From Lactifluus volemus (lineage: Eukaryota > Basidiomycota > Agaricomycetes > Russulales > Russulaceae): a DNA stretch of 64,000 nucleotides. This document shows, in pieces, positions 34,207 through 46,938 of this stretch (its first letter is position 1; every line of letters begins with the position of its first letter). The stretch lies in NCBI GenBank assembly GCA_022376515.1, contig WTXI01000002.1, positions 1-64,000 of the forward strand. Reading direction: 5' to 3'. Below the pieces are notes generated by a model. That model ran no database searches and had not been told where the DNA came from. It worked only from the letters and a program-made list of their open reading frames with translations. The position numbers and the translations under genes are program-made.

Positions 34207-35953
34207 ATGGTATCTTCCCTCGCATATGCACTGGAGACCTATGGTTTGTACCATCCCTATTTACTAACACTGTGGATTAAGCTATCCCTGCCTAGATAAT
34301 TTCTTGAAAGTGCTACACACCTTCGCGGGGCTGTATATGTGAGATTCCATGTTCACAGAGAGGACCTCCTTTGGCTCACATCTCAAATAGATGGGAATAT
34401 CTCACTACGTTTGGTTTCGAATGGAATATTTACACGAGAAAGCGACCATGGAGATGGTCGTATATCCCATACATCGCCACAAGGTTATTGTGTCTCAGCT
34501 CCCTCATTGTCGTCATTGTCGGAGTCAACCTTAAAAGGCCATTTAATTGTGATGTATGTCTGTGAGTTTTGTCCCATCAATGCTATATGCATACTCACTC
34601 TTACCCTATACAGGCTTGGCTTCGTGGCATCATGGTACGGCTTGTCGATTGCCCCTTCTTCTACATGCATGCTGACCGATATTTCCCAGATCACAGCTTG
34701 GCCTGCGGGAAGTGGTGCCTCATTTCTTCTTCTGCTTCGGGCGTGAGTCATCTACCATCTCCTTCTCACGTCACGGTGATAAGGACCTCATCGTCGATTA
34801 GAGTTGCAATATGGTCACTGGACGTAGGGTCGTGGTATTTGCTACGCTTGCTTGGCTCTCCGGTTTTTCTGCGTCACTCTTTGGTAGGAGTTTAATAGGT
34901 TATCGTCCTCATTCGACTCTCTAATCTCTTGATTCCTAGCCATTTCAAAGGTACTCTTTTGCCAAATTTCTGCGTTATAATATATCCATAGTACTAATAC
35001 TATGAACTTTTCAGGGTCACAGCAAATGGTCCCCGCTGATACAAACTTGTTCTTTGAATGGCACGGACGAGTACAGGTGGAGTCTGTTGACGACATTCGT
35101 CGTAAATGTTACTTTGCTGGGAACTATGATTGTCGGTGTGATCCACAAGCGGCTTGATACACGTCTATGGAAGTTGCTGTATTACCAAGGCTTGTTCTGG
35201 ATATCTGCAGCTATCTTCACGGAGGTGCCGGGTGTGGTATGTCATCCTTGTTCTGAATGTTTGCCTTGTTCACCGGATTGAGTCATTTTGCTTCACTATC
35301 CAGGTAGTGCCGTTCCTAAATATCAATGGTGAGCAAATTTGGACACACTTGGAATATGGTTATTCATGCGTTGAATCACATCAACAGAATCTTGGAATGT
35401 GGTCAGTGACACTAGTTGTTTTTGTTGACGGTTCGCTGAAAGTTCTCGAATTGTAGATGTTCCAAACACCTCTGCGTATGTCCATCCAGGTCATTGTTCC
35501 ATTTTCGCGACTGACTTAACGCCCTTCTCGCTTGGACACCGGACAGTTGTCGTGGTGTACGTCAATAATTCAATTCTTTCTCGAAATCCTTATCCAAATG
35601 CATACAGTGTTATTGCGTCTTCCCGGTCCTATCGAGATCTCTTCCAGCATATTGTAGAGTAAGACTCCTCCTTCCTGACACTGTTCGCGACCTCAGAATG
35701 ACACCTATACACTTACAGTGACTGCCAGGGTATTCAGCATTCCCGTCCCCCGATTATTGGGAGTGATTCCCTGTTGGGGACATGGAGTGGAATGGAGAAA
35801 CACGTCGCGATAAAGAAGACGATCGAGTCTGACATGCGTTTCGTTGTGCCGAACGCTTCCTTTCTTGCCTCAGTCTCAGTGCCGTCACGGATGGGAGACG
35901 AAGAGCATGGGTTTTATCCTGAAGCTCAGAAAAAGGACGATACGGAGGCTTAA
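34207..35953 (+). CDS. Seven-helix-like basidiomycete membrane protein, possible frameshift
   Basis: This belongs to a family of mushroom integral membrane proteins of unknown function, with a receptor-like set of about seven helices. The pieces in order are MVSSLAYALETYDNFLKVLH, TFAGLYIWEYLTTFGFEWN, RPWRWSYIPYIATRLLCLSS, LIVVIVGVNLKRPFNCD, AWL, SGASFLLLLRAVAIW, RRVVVFATLAWLSGFSASLF, HSKWSPLIQTCSLNGTDEYR, LLTTFVVNVTLLGTMIVGVI and KLLYYQGLFWISAAIFTEVP. A soluble tail starts near HSRPPIIGSDSLLGT and stops at 35953. The SLF to HSKW join uses an 11-nt exon (34940-34950). Between AVAIW and RRVVVF (about 34812-34830) the frame shifts by one base. A later acceptor (near 34829) would avoid it but would lose the conserved AIW. 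The function is not known; exon ends are partly tentative. Confidence 0.6.
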
Positions 35954-38584
35954 TGTACAATGTAATTTGTTCCAGTTGTTTTTGTTTGACCCCCACCTTA
36001 TTACATCAGAACGGATAGTCTCGTGTTGCTAGTAACCTCTTCCGTTTGTACCCTTAAATGGTTGGTTGGCCGGTTCTGACAGCTAGGTGTCTCGCGCGAT
36101 AATTTCAAGGTTGCGGCGTAAAACTAGTTCCCTTCCTTCACCAACCTCCCACATCCATTTCTTCTATCAACTCCGAGTCCTGCTACGCCTGGCACATCCC
36201 CGACGGTCCGTCGATCAAACCCCTGGAAAGCGGCACCAATTTGTGTGCCAGTGCAAATACCGTTGAAGCGCCGCATTGCCCTCAAGTTCTCCCGAGGAGC
36301 AGGAGCGCCTGAGGCGCAGACTCGGAAACTAAATGCGTGTAAAAAAAGGTCAGGTAAGAGAGCCGTTGGTGACAGTGTGAGCACTGACAGAACCACCACC
36401 GTTTAGTAGAACTGCGAGCGGCACATATTTTTACAAGCCTGAGGCTCGCCGGACGCGCAAGTGCCGTCCCCAGCGGCGAAAGTCGGAGTCCTTCCGCGGT
36501 GCTCAGGCTCCGACCACCGCCTTACCAGTCAGCGACTCGGGTGTCTCTGGCGGAACAACTATGAAGAACAAAAGTCCGGAAGTATTTCACCGAGTGCGAT
36601 ACTACCGCGACCAAAGAGTGGGCCGTTGTTCCCCTAGACAAGGAATCTGGTTCGTTTTCGTTTTTCTGCTAAAGCGGATTCTAGCTCTGTCGTTTTGATG
36701 GCGGTGGCGGAGTCAGCGACGCCTCTAACGTCCGATCGATGGGGATCATCCACCAGTCGCCAAAGTCTTCATCAAAGCTTATTGGCAATTATCCTCTAAT
36801 GCAGCTTGGAGGCACGTACCAGAGTATGCTCTTGCCAGAGCCCGCTATAGAACAAGATCAAAAAAGCAATCAACAACCACAGGTGCAAATAGCAGAGAAA
36901 CAAAAGTGTACGATTCCCGTGAATTCATAGGGGCCTGATATATACATTCTCCTTCCATTCATTGAACGTCTTGCATCGCCGAATGAATCGTATTGTCATT
37001 CCCTCGTGGTGGAGGTCGCACCCAAGACTGGTTGATTGAACACTTTGACCTGTTCTGATGGCTATCCAGACTGGATAGACAAAAAGCAGCCATCGGAACG
37101 TAGTTTGTTGCCACGGCTCGGCTCGGCTCATAGTGGCTCAGCCGATCAAATGGGCCTCCGATGAGAGTTGCCGAAAAAAGCACAAAAAAAGAAACTCTCA
37201 CATCATCACGCATGGTGGAATTCATCAAAACTCCTCCGCTTGTTTTCGAAATTCTGGTACGATTCAAAAAAACGACGTGCGGAGAGTTCGCAGCTGCCAA
37301 GCAAAAAGGCTAAGATGTAAAAAAAAAGGGACGCGTGTCCAGATCCGGCGAGTCATTGGATCGAATGATCTTCTTGCAACTCAAGGCAGTTCGAGTTGGG
37401 ATTTTGCGGCAGGGGCCGGCGGCGGTGACTACTCGGTCGACTCTCTCATAACCCATAGTGCCAGTGATCGATGGACACCTGGGGTTACTATGGATTATGG
37501 GGTATGAGAGCAGTTCAAAAAGGTGACTTTTTTCTGACTTTGGTACAAAGCTTTTATGGGCGACACCAAGGTAATTGCTATGATCGCGCCCAAGACACGC
37601 ACTTGGGATGCACTGGGCAGTCGACGTCGATTTCGACATGCTTCATTCATGTCGTGTACTGTACTAGGAAATTAGAAAGCCAGAGAGGTGTCACAGTGAA
37701 GCGAGCTCCGAGTCTTTTTCACTTTGACTTTCCAAGTTTTGCAGCTGCATGGCAGATCGAGCACACATACTAGTACGCTTTATAGGGCCGCATATACGGC
37801 ATGTCCTTGAAACGCACTGCCGAGGCTAGCTACTAGCTGAAAAAGACCCGAACACGTTAATTAGCGTCCTCCTGTTCGAGTTCGAGAAGTCATCTAGTCA
37901 TCCCGGAAAAGGTCTCGAGCCTGAGTATCAGCTTCTTTCGGCTATATATTACCACTGCCTCCATTCGCGGGCGGCTGAACAGCAGGAACTGTTCGAGATG
38001 GAAACGGCTGCAGGACCGAATCACGTTAAATGTAATGAAAATTCACTGACAAAAACGTCAGAAAATTATGTAGTTGTTATATTTTCGAGTATGTATGGAC
38101 GAATATGGAAAGTAGAAGAGAGTGCATGGTAATGGCGAACGCGCAGCCACAAGGAATGATAGATAGACCGAAAGTGGAGAGTCGATACGTTACGGGAGTT
38201 AATAGGATGACAACAGATGGAAGGTATACACGCTACAACGCAGGCCGAAAAAGCTCGCGCCAAACAACTAATAGGAACAGATATTGTTCAAAAAATCACA
38301 GCAACGAGCCCCATTGTATAGGCAAGCTGCGCGAATGGTATAGAGGACACCATCGAAGAATGCACGATACGAGGCAAGACATTTAACACACGGGGGAGGC
38401 CGCGGGGAGCGGCACAAGCGTGGTCATATTTATGTGCAGGAGGCACGGGGATAATGGAACCACCAGACAAGAAAACAGCGAAACGGAGGCACAGCAAGGG
38501 CAAAAAAGGAACAAGGCAGAGTAGCAAATAAAATGCCGAATAATAATGCAGGAGGGACGAGGCAAAAGCGACGGAAAACGGCAC
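35954..38584. other. Long intergenic stretch with second repeat copy
   Basis: No convincing gene in 2.6 kb. It contains repeat copy 2 (36325-36551) and scattered ACTCGGAGTC-like words (near 36170, 36478 and 37707). The last part should include the 3' UTR of the bHLH gene. Open frames near 36739 and 37133 have no family signature. Confidence 0.5.
36325..36551 (+). repeat. Dispersed repeat, copy 2
   Basis: This is the direct-orientation partner of 33325-33516, 3.0 kb away. It has an extra insert carrying GTCGGAGTCC before the final GCGACTCGG block. Confidence 0.7.
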
Positions 38585-40085
38585 CTACATCATCATCGCG
38601 AACCCACCTCCATTGCTGCCACCAACGGCGATTGGAACACTGGGAATATTAGGCTTGAATGCAGCCATGCCCTCCATCGCGTCGCGACCCCACATTGCGC
38701 CCCCAGCGCTCATACGGGTTGGAATACCGCTAGAAGGCGAGATGTTTGGTACCTCATAACTTCCGGGCTGAGAAGAAACGGAGCCTGCACGAGTAGCTTG
38801 CGGAGACCCATAGGTACTGCCACTCATACTGCTATCCCTTCCGCCGAAACCAGGTCCAGAACTGACTGACGATGCGTCCTCGCTGTCAACAGGACTCCCA
38901 TAAACATGTTGGACAGGGGGCTGCTGGCGAGGGGGATCAGGATAGTATGGCTGGTGGGTGAACGGCTGTCCGGCACTAATCGACGAGGGACCGTGCGAGG
39001 TCGCCGAAGAGGAGAACAAGCCATGTTGGTTTGCGAGTTGCTGTTGAAGTTGCTGACTAGAGAAGATTTGGTTGTTCCACGCGGCTAACGCTGACTTGTC
39101 TGCATCGAGAGAGTGGCCGACATTGAATTGCGTCTGATACTGCGGCGAAGGAACGTGGGTCTGTTGATCATAAAGAGATGCCATGGCAGGATTCTCAAAC
39201 GATACGTTTGAAATGTTTTGCGCGATGACGGGGCGACCGTGGGATGTGGGGCGCGGAAGGATATGGGCGAGGTGAGGAGCGCCATGCTGTTGGGCAGGCA
39301 CATTCTGCGCGAAGAGATTAGCTGCCGGCTTGACTGCTGACATTGAATTGAAATCGTCAGGGTCTTCCGTCAGTGAATGGCCAACGCAAGGAGGCATGGC
39401 CCTCACGGGCAAGTCATCTTCGTTATCGCCCAGGCCTTCAGCATCCTCCTCCTCATCCATTCCAGGAATTGAAGTCAAAATTTCAACCTCGCCGTTGAGA
39501 ACCATGGAGAAGGCCTCGCTACGAACTGGCTCCTCAACGCGAGGGAGGTTGGCGCGATCACGCCACTCATTGAGTTCCCGACGAACTGCATCAGCCTCAA
39601 GTTTGAGGAGACGAAGCTCACGAGAAGCCATGGCACGGTGGCGACGAGAGGCATGAATATGAGCAATAGAGGAATTGACGATTGCCGACTTGGAAGGGCG
39701 GCGAATCTGCGAAAGATTGGGAAGAAGAGCGGCAAGGTCCTTGAAAGTACTTGGTTAGATTCGGGTGACGCAGAACAAAGAAAAAAAAAACACATACAAG
39801 GAAACGCCCATTGAGGGTCTCACGCCTCTGGCGTTCGACAGCATTATGGGTAGCACGCCGCTCAGCGGTGTTGGCCCGTCGAGAGGGTTTACGCTTGGCC
39901 TGAGGATTAGCCGAGTTGAGAGGGCCGGGAGTAGTATTGGAAGTTAAAGGAGTGGAAGACTGGTCAGAAGGAGGGAGTGCTAGAGTTTGAACGAGATCGC
40001 CAGGAGAAACAGGTGTGTGAGGGGCATTTGGAGAATCGGTGGAAGTTGAAGACGGAGAGGAAGGAATGGGGAAAGACATGGTCAT
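38585..40085 (-). CDS. Basic helix-loop-helix transcription factor
   Basis: This is a nuclear DNA-binding regulator of about 480 aa in two exons (40085-39798 and 39739-38585). The basic region and helix 1 read RRATHNAVERQRRETLNGRF, with the His-Glu-Arg pattern (H, E and R at the E-box-reading positions). The loop and helix 2 follow after the intron: LDLAALLPNLSQIRRPSKSA then IVNSSIAHIHASRRHR. A leucine-spaced helix (ELRLLKLEADAVRRELNEW) extends the dimer interface. The N terminus is Ser/Thr/Pro-rich and the rest is Gln/Ser/Gly-rich low complexity ending GGGFAMMM. An in-frame ATG further upstream (40118) is possible. The target genes cannot be inferred. Confidence 0.85.
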
Positions 40086-41939
40086 GGCTAAAGTGCGATA
40101 GGAAGAAAAGGACGTCAAGTTAAGAGCCAGAGAATATCGGTTGCTCGATGGATTTGAAAAAAAAATGAGGGGGAGGACAAATAAATTGTGGTCAAAAAGT
40201 GAATTTTCGTTTCTGTGGAATGATTTGCAAGGCGGAGTCGCGATTTCTCAGCGGTATCCGAGATGCAGAGAGGAAGACGAGGTGTAGTCGCGAGCGGAAG
40301 CTCAAGCGCTCAAAGATAAAGGAGGATGAAAAAGGAAGAGGGAGGGGGAGAATCAGAGGAGAAAGTGGGCTGAATGGATAAAATAGCCGCGAGCTAGGCT
40401 CAAGCGTACTAAAGGACTGTTGAGTGGGCGAGGTAGAGAAACCGGCAAGGGTCGCGAGGATCTGTGGGAAAGAGATGAGGAGAGAACGGGGAGAGAGAAG
40501 AGAGAGGAAGGAAGAGAACATACTCCAGGCGTTATCCTTGTTACGGCGAGGGAATTCGGAGAAGAGGAATAGAGGAGGAGCAAGACTCTCGCTCAACTCA
40601 ACGGGACCTTGTCATAAAGCGGGGGACAAAAAAGTGGGACTGAGTATCAGCCTGGGCGTGTACTAAAAGTCCTCATATCTCTTCGGAATTTAAATAACTT
40701 CATTCTCCGATTATACCACGTGCCTGACCGATCGGCCCGTCAGATTATGATTCTCTTCTCATCGGGTAATCAGATCTCCTTGTCTAGGCAACACAACACA
40801 ATAGCTCTCTTCCCCCATCCTCGTCCATCTTCCATATTTATATGTACATTCCCATTGTTCGCAAGCATGATTGGTCAGCACTTTTGATGGAGACCGTTTT
40901 GTACGCCAAAAATCAGTCTTAAAAATATCTCAATATTCTCCTACTCACCATCTCCAGATATCAGCTCAGTTTCCTCTTCTACCACCGAAAGAGCAACCCG
41001 AGGTTTCTCATTCAGGAACATCGGCAGGCACTTTTCCCCATTAGAATGGAGCCTCTGCACCGCCGGGGGCCGGGGGCCGGAGAACAGGGCCAGGGTGTTT
41101 GCTCCGCTTGAGTTAAGCTTCCTATATGGGCTTGGGAAATCCCACGGGTGACAAGTCGTGGCGGTGTTAGAGGCGTCAATCGAGCCGGGTCAAGCCGAGT
41201 CCAGTGCAGGACTAGCTCAGTCCTGGGCTGACAAAGCCTACGAATCTTGACAAGGCAAGCTTCCCCCGTTCTCCGAGTTGCCTAGAGATATATGATAGCT
41301 AACACATATAATGGCTAAGCAATATGCGAATTCATCATGAAACAAGCCCAAGGACGGTCGGAAATAAGTGGTACGTTTTTCAATACGTCAACCTGTCCTC
41401 CGCCTCCGGTGTCGGCCAACAGACTTTGCAAGAGGACCGTTAGTCCTCACCGCCCCTGAGACACAACATTCCTTGCTGACGGGGACAAGACACACCAACC
41501 TAGCACCCATTATCTGAATCAAACCTTGAAAGCCACCCTCTGATGGATCTAGCCAAACAGATTAGTAAGCAATGCCCGACGGTCCTGCTGTATACGAGAC
41601 CGGGCGTGCGGGTTAACAAGGATTGGGATTGTTTCTCAGGGGGAAGCTTAATTTGGAGATGCTTTGTTACAAAACGTTTCCATGAGAAAGTCCTACTTAT
41701 TTCTTGAAGTATAAGGCCCACTTTCCCCCTTTGACGCTTGCGATTCGTTCGGTCTTCTCGGGAATATCAGTTTCGCCTTATCGTTCACAACGACGGAACG
41801 GCAAAGTAGCCTTATAATGGCGGTATCATAATCACATACTTTGATCACGATCCCGGAGGCGATCGCTCGAGTGACAAATTAGGCAAAAAACTTTGCAACC
41901 AAAACTACTTCACGCGGGACCATTTCAATTCAACAAACG
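40086..41939. other. Long intergenic promoter region of two divergent genes
   Basis: The first about 500 bp upstream of the bHLH gene are purine-rich on the + strand (GAGGGAG-type runs), as in CT-rich fungal leaders on the coding strand. The rest, up to MCC beta, shows no gene. GTTAGAGGCGTC at 41168-41179 recurs inverted near 36717. Confidence 0.5.
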
Positions 41940-44406
41940 ATGCATCATTTCCGTCTTCTGCCACGTTTGGCGCTCAAATCATCACTCAACCATAAGCAAT
42001 TACTGGCAGCAACCCGCACTGCAAGACTATACCATGCAGTCTCAGTCCTACCCTCACCCATCTCAACTGCGTCTCCCGAGTTTCAAGCACGGGCGAAGGC
42101 CATGGACGAACTTATCGCCGACCTCGACGAAAAACTTGCCCAGGCACGCGAGGGTGGAGGCGCAAAGGCGGCAGAACGAATGCGCAGCAAGAGAAAGAAG
42201 TTACCGCGCGAGAGGTGCCTTTTTCTCCGTTTCCAGCTGCGCATTTCGTTTTTTCGCTGACGATCCGGTTTTCGCGTACGTACTGCCGCGTCACTATCGG
42301 CCTGCGTAGGCTCGCATTGCTATTGGACCATCACTCACCCTTCCTTGAACTTTCTCCTCTGGCCGCACACGAGGTGTATGCGGGAGAGTCTGTGCCCGGT
42401 GCGGGAATAATCACGGGAATAGGCCGGATATCAGGGCGCGAGTGCGTTGTTGTGGTTAACGATGCTACGGTCAAAGGAGGATCGTATTATCCGTTGACCG
42501 TGAGTGCGTTTCTCACTAACTCCGCACACTACTTCTCATTCCAAAGTCGCAAATACTTTTCATCTAGGTGAAGAAGCATCTGCGTGCCCAGGAAATCGCG
42601 AGGGAGCATGGCTTGCCTTGCGTTTACGTTGGTATGTGACTTATCACTTCCCTCCCCGTTTTCCCTTACAGCTGCACACTGCGCGCTCTAGTTGAGTCAG
42701 GAGGCGCTGCTCTCCCACACCAAGCAAATGTATGTTTGTGTGTACGTTCGTTATTCCTCACGTTTGACGCGCATATATGTAGGTATTTCCTGACAAAGAA
42801 CATTTCGGGCGCATATTCTATAATATGGTATGTTGCTGCCGTTCTAGTTCCGCATGTCGCCAATGTTCCGCAGGCCCAGATGTCTGCGCTTGGCATCCCC
42901 CAAATCGCTATCGTGCATGGTATTTCCGTCGCAGGCGGCGCATATGTCCCCGCAATGGCCGATGAAAATATCATCGTTCGCGAACAAGGGCATATTTTCC
43001 TGGCTGGGCCTCCGCTTGTTAAAGCCGCAACTGGAGAGGAGGTTGATGAGGAGACGCTTGGGGGTGGTCTGATGCACTCGAGCGAAAGTGGTGTCACTGA
43101 TCACCTAGCCCGCGACGACGAGCACGCGATTGCCATCGCACGGGGCATTGTAGGTGACCTGGGCTACGCAGGTGGACGGGAAATGCCTGTATGTCTTAGC
43201 TCTGATCACCACCAAATATTAATGCCATTCGAATCTCAGCCCCCAGCTGTCCCAGAGGAGCCGCTCTATTCTGCATCTGAGCTTCATGGGATAGTCGGCA
43301 CAGACCTCCGCCAGCCGTTTGATATGCGGGAAGTTATCGCCCGGGTGGTAGATGGGAGCCGGTTCCGCGAGTTCAAGAAGGAATACGGGCAGACAATCGT
43401 GACGGTGCGCCTTTGTCTCCGGGGGCTAGCCTATTTCCAGCTTAATCCTTCGGTCCACGTCCGACTCCCCAGGGTTTCGCCCACATTCACGGCTTCCCCG
43501 TGGGCATCATTGCGAATAACGGCATCCTGTTCTCTCCCTCGGCACTCAAAGCAACACATTTTATCCAGTTGTGCTCGCAGCGCCAAATCCCGTTGTTATT
43601 CCTCGTAAATATCACCGGGTATATGGTCGGTTCCAAAGCTGAGAAAGGTGGGATTGCCAAGGACGGTGCCAAAATGGTACGCGCCGTCGCATGCGCGGAC
43701 GTCCCCAAGCTGACCGTCGTCGTCGGGGGGAGCTTCGGCGCCGGTAACTACGGTGAGTCTTTTCGCCGTTTACCACCGTCGATCGCTCTCCTTCTAAATC
43801 TTATTCCACGTTAGGGATGGCTGGTCGGGCGGTAAGTTGCGTTCCACCATAGTTGCCAGTTGATCCTCCACCGTATCCCATATCCGGGTCGAGGAATGCT
43901 TACACTTGAAACTAGTATTCCCCTCGATTCTTGTGGATGTGGCCTGTATGCACTCTTCTGCTCTTCTGTCACTTGGAATGTCGCTGATAATCATTTCCAT
44001 GTAACTACTGCCGTAATACTTGTCTTCCTAGAATGCCAAGGTATCGGTCATGGGCTCCGGCCAGCTGTCCCAAGTCATGCAGTCGGTGTCAAGGTCCGTC
44101 CTATTCCCATGCTCAGGTTCGTATTTAAGAAGGCCACTCACATTCCCATGTGTGTACCTTTTGCACAGGGATCCGTCACAGCACGCGTCACTGAAAGCCG
44201 AAATCGAATCACAGTCTTCTTCTCTTTATGCGACTGCACGGCTCTGGGACGATGGCATTATCAAGCCGACGGAGACCCGTGATGTCGTGGGGCTTGGCCT
44301 GGCGCTAGCGGCGCGCCAGAGGGGGAGCTCATCCGTTCTCTCCTCGGGATCCTCGGGATTGTCGTGGGACGGAGAAGGCAGGGGCTTTGGGGTCTACAGA
44401 ATGTGA
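41940..44406 (+). CDS. MCCC2: 3-methylcrotonyl-CoA carboxylase beta subunit, mitochondrial
   Basis: This is the carboxyltransferase subunit of the biotin enzyme that carboxylates 3-methylcrotonyl-CoA in mitochondrial leucine breakdown. The N terminus [20 protein letters not shown] is an Arg/Lys-rich presequence. Family blocks are [119 protein letters not shown], the late [58 protein letters not shown] and [19 protein letters not shown]. The stop is at 44406. About ten short introns interrupt it; all inspected junctions keep frame. The biotin-carrying alpha subunit is not in the window. Confidence 0.95.
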
Positions 44407-45008
44407 CCACCTGTTCGGCCGCTCAGTGTTCTGTTACCATCACGGAGGTCCCATTGATGATCTACGTTTACTTATTTTCAAAGGGGCGAATGTGAACCGC
44501 CCCAAAACCTGGATATCAAGTAATCTGACGGAATGCTACGGCATGAGTTTAGCAAACAGGGATCTTGCCCTACTACAGCTGTATATTCGATCATAGCCGG
44601 GCCCAGGGCCATTCCACTGAAGAAGATCCGACTCGAGTTTGCCGGTGGACAACTGTGGCTTGCTTATCTTGCACGCACGATCCCCTGGCGGTATGTGCAT
44701 ACATGGATGGCTGCCCCCTTACGTTGTGATGGGAAGCCACTCCACACTTCAGAGCATGTCATAATGACAGATGTGCTAACTCTAATGTGAAGTCTGGCGC
44801 ACGCCCAATCCGATGCGGTAAGTGGCATACGCCTCGGCCACTTTGCTTAGCGGTTGTTCAGAGGGTGATGTTGATGTCAGCAATACAATTGAGCAGACTA
44901 TACCCGTTTTTGAGACTAGCCTGACAAATTGACTCCTGGGAACGGCGGCCTGAGGGAAGGGCGAGCGAGCTTAACCTTTTTCAATGGAAAGAATGAGGAA
45001 CCTTTTTT
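44407..45008. other. Intergenic between MCC beta and the hAT element
   Basis: No gene was recognised; the stretch includes the expected MCC beta 3' UTR. Confidence 0.5.
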
Positions 45009-45016
45009 AACCCGGC
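45009..45016. repeat. Left 8-bp target-site duplication of the hAT element
   Basis: AACCCGGC directly precedes the left terminal inverted repeat and is repeated exactly at 46242-46249. Confidence 0.85.
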
Positions 45017-46241
45017 TAGTGTTGCCGCGGTCCAGTCCGGTCCTGATCGAGTTGACAGCTCAAATGTAACTCGGACCGTCGAGTTCACACCGGTGCCACT
45101 CGCGAGTTGCCACATCACGAGACTTGGACGTCCAGCCAATAAGAATCGCTCTGATTGTTTAAATTCACACGCTCAAAAGTTTTTCGAAAGTCGTGTATTG
45201 CGGCAACGCAGGGCTTTTCTTATGTCGCGAGTGCTTTATCTACTGGAATATGGTATGTTACTATCTATATTTTTCTGTTTCCTCCATACTAATGAGCAAA
45301 TCTTGCAGTTCCTCCTCGTTTCCAGCTGCAATAAGTTCATTTATTGCATGCTCCATTGCGTAGTCAATTGCATAGTCCTCCTGAGCTGCTTTGTGACAAG
45401 ACAAGGCATTTGTCATGTTGTGGGTGCATTATCTACTGGAAACATGTCCTATATACATTATTTGAATGACACTTGTGTGACTACCCAAGCACACTACAGA
45501 TTGGGGGCACTGAGTTGCATGCAATGGAGGACTGAGGCAAAGTTTGTCAGTGAGAACCTGAGCCATGCACGTACAATGATGCTCCTGTCCATAAACGCCC
45601 ATGGGTATGGGATGCTCCGTACCCCAATGGATCCACTGGCAGTCACCCGGGTGGTCACACTTTGACCCTCGCATGAGCGCAAAAGCAGCGCAGTGGTGTT
45701 GAGACACGTTGTAGTGCAAGTATCGAGCTGCTACTGGTCATCCAACACCAGCAGACCTGGAACAGTGCTAGTAGAATGCAGCACATATGCTTACCGGAAC
45801 TGCGCCAATGAACCCCTTGATGGTCCTCGTTAGGGGAACAAGGATGTCCAACACAAAGCTTCAGGATCTGATGGATTCTTCTTCTCGATGGGGGATCCAC
45901 AGAGGCAGTTGTTGGGGTAGAAGACAAGAATGAACATGAGAAGAACAATTCTGGATGAAAGGGGCTGGTATGGTTAAGTAGAGTAAGGACACCCAAGTTG
46001 AAGAGCAAGGCGACGATGAGAATGAGGACCGCAAAAAATCAAGACCCGAAAAGGTTTGTAAGCCCACGTGGGAATTCCATATATGGCATGGTTCCCTCGA
46101 GTTGGCAGATGGGAAACACTTTATAATCAACTCGCTAGTTGCACCGGTGTGAACTCATTTTCCCAGTGCAGTGTGAGTTGATGACAAATCCTGACTGTGT
46201 GCGAGTTTCACCGGTGCAGCACCGGACTTGCGGCAACACTA
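45017..46241. mobile_element. Non-autonomous hAT-type DNA transposon, 1,225 bp
   Basis: The ends are inverted copies of each other: TAGTGTTGCCGC at 45017-45028 and GCGGCAACACTA at 46230-46241. A second inverted block lies inside: GAGTTCACACCGGTGC at 45081-45096 and its complement near 46141-46156, extended by ACT.GCGAGTTG with one mismatch on each side. A perfect 8-bp duplication flanks the element, which is the hAT superfamily hallmark. The TIR start (TAGTG) also fits hAT. No transposase or BED finger was found inside. The longest open frame (45093-45665, 190 codons) is Cys/Leu-rich and has no hAT dimerisation motif. The element must depend on a full-length relative elsewhere. Confidence 0.88.
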
Positions 46242-46249
46242 AACCCGGC
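46242..46249. repeat. Right 8-bp target-site duplication of the hAT element
   Basis: AACCCGGC directly follows the right terminal inverted repeat, identical to 45009-45016. Confidence 0.85.
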
Positions 46250-46938
46250 CTTCCGGGAAAGTCAATAAAATCACATGTCAGGTGTTGTTCTACCGCTCTC
46301 GGTGGCCGGTTGTTTTTTTTGAAAAGGCAACAACGTTCCCTTCTTCTTTGTTGGTGTACACGTTCGTAAAGTTTGTGTCGGAGAGCGAGAGATGGAGCCA
46401 TGCTCCATTACAATTACAGAAACGGCAGAGTACCCAGAGGTTCGAAGCAGCATTTGAACGGCCCGGCGGAGCTACTGTACTGGAGTTTCCATCGATGCCG
46501 AGGCCGCGCACGGGCCCCTATATGTCGGCGCTATATGTCGGCGCAATGTCGACCAACCCAGGAAGGGCAAGTCCGAGGGATGGATACCTGTAGTCGCCGG
46601 AATTCTCCGAAGCTAGTAGTACTAATCCCAATGGGATTACGAGCGCGACCGAGCAAATAATCCTCACACCCACCTAGAACGATGTGATGCTGTGCCTCTC
46701 CTGGACTCCGATCAATCTGTCTGTCTGTCGAGTACTTGGAGCACCCATGATGGTGGCACATTTGCAAAAGTTACAATCAAGGGCATCACTTGTCGTCAAC
46801 ATCCGTAACGGGATTCTCCGGAATTGATGTATGAGAAACATTTTAGTAGACCGCAAGTTAATATAAAAATCTGAAACCAAGTGTCTTGCTCTGTCACTAT
46901 CCGAGTCTACTGTGCCTAAAAGTGGTTCTTCAATTCAT
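46250..46938. other. Intergenic
   Basis: No gene was recognised. TATATGTCGGCGC is repeated in tandem at about 46519-46544. Confidence 0.5.

Noticed and set aside
36711..41179. GTTAGAGGCGTC found inverted at both places, as ends of one large transposon
   Set aside because: The similarity stops after 12 bases, no target duplication is seen, and the interval contains the bHLH gene.
45093..45665. 190-codon open frame inside the hAT element as a transposase
   Set aside because: It lacks a BED finger, the catalytic D/D/E pattern and the hATC dimerisation motif. Its composition looks like chance open frame.
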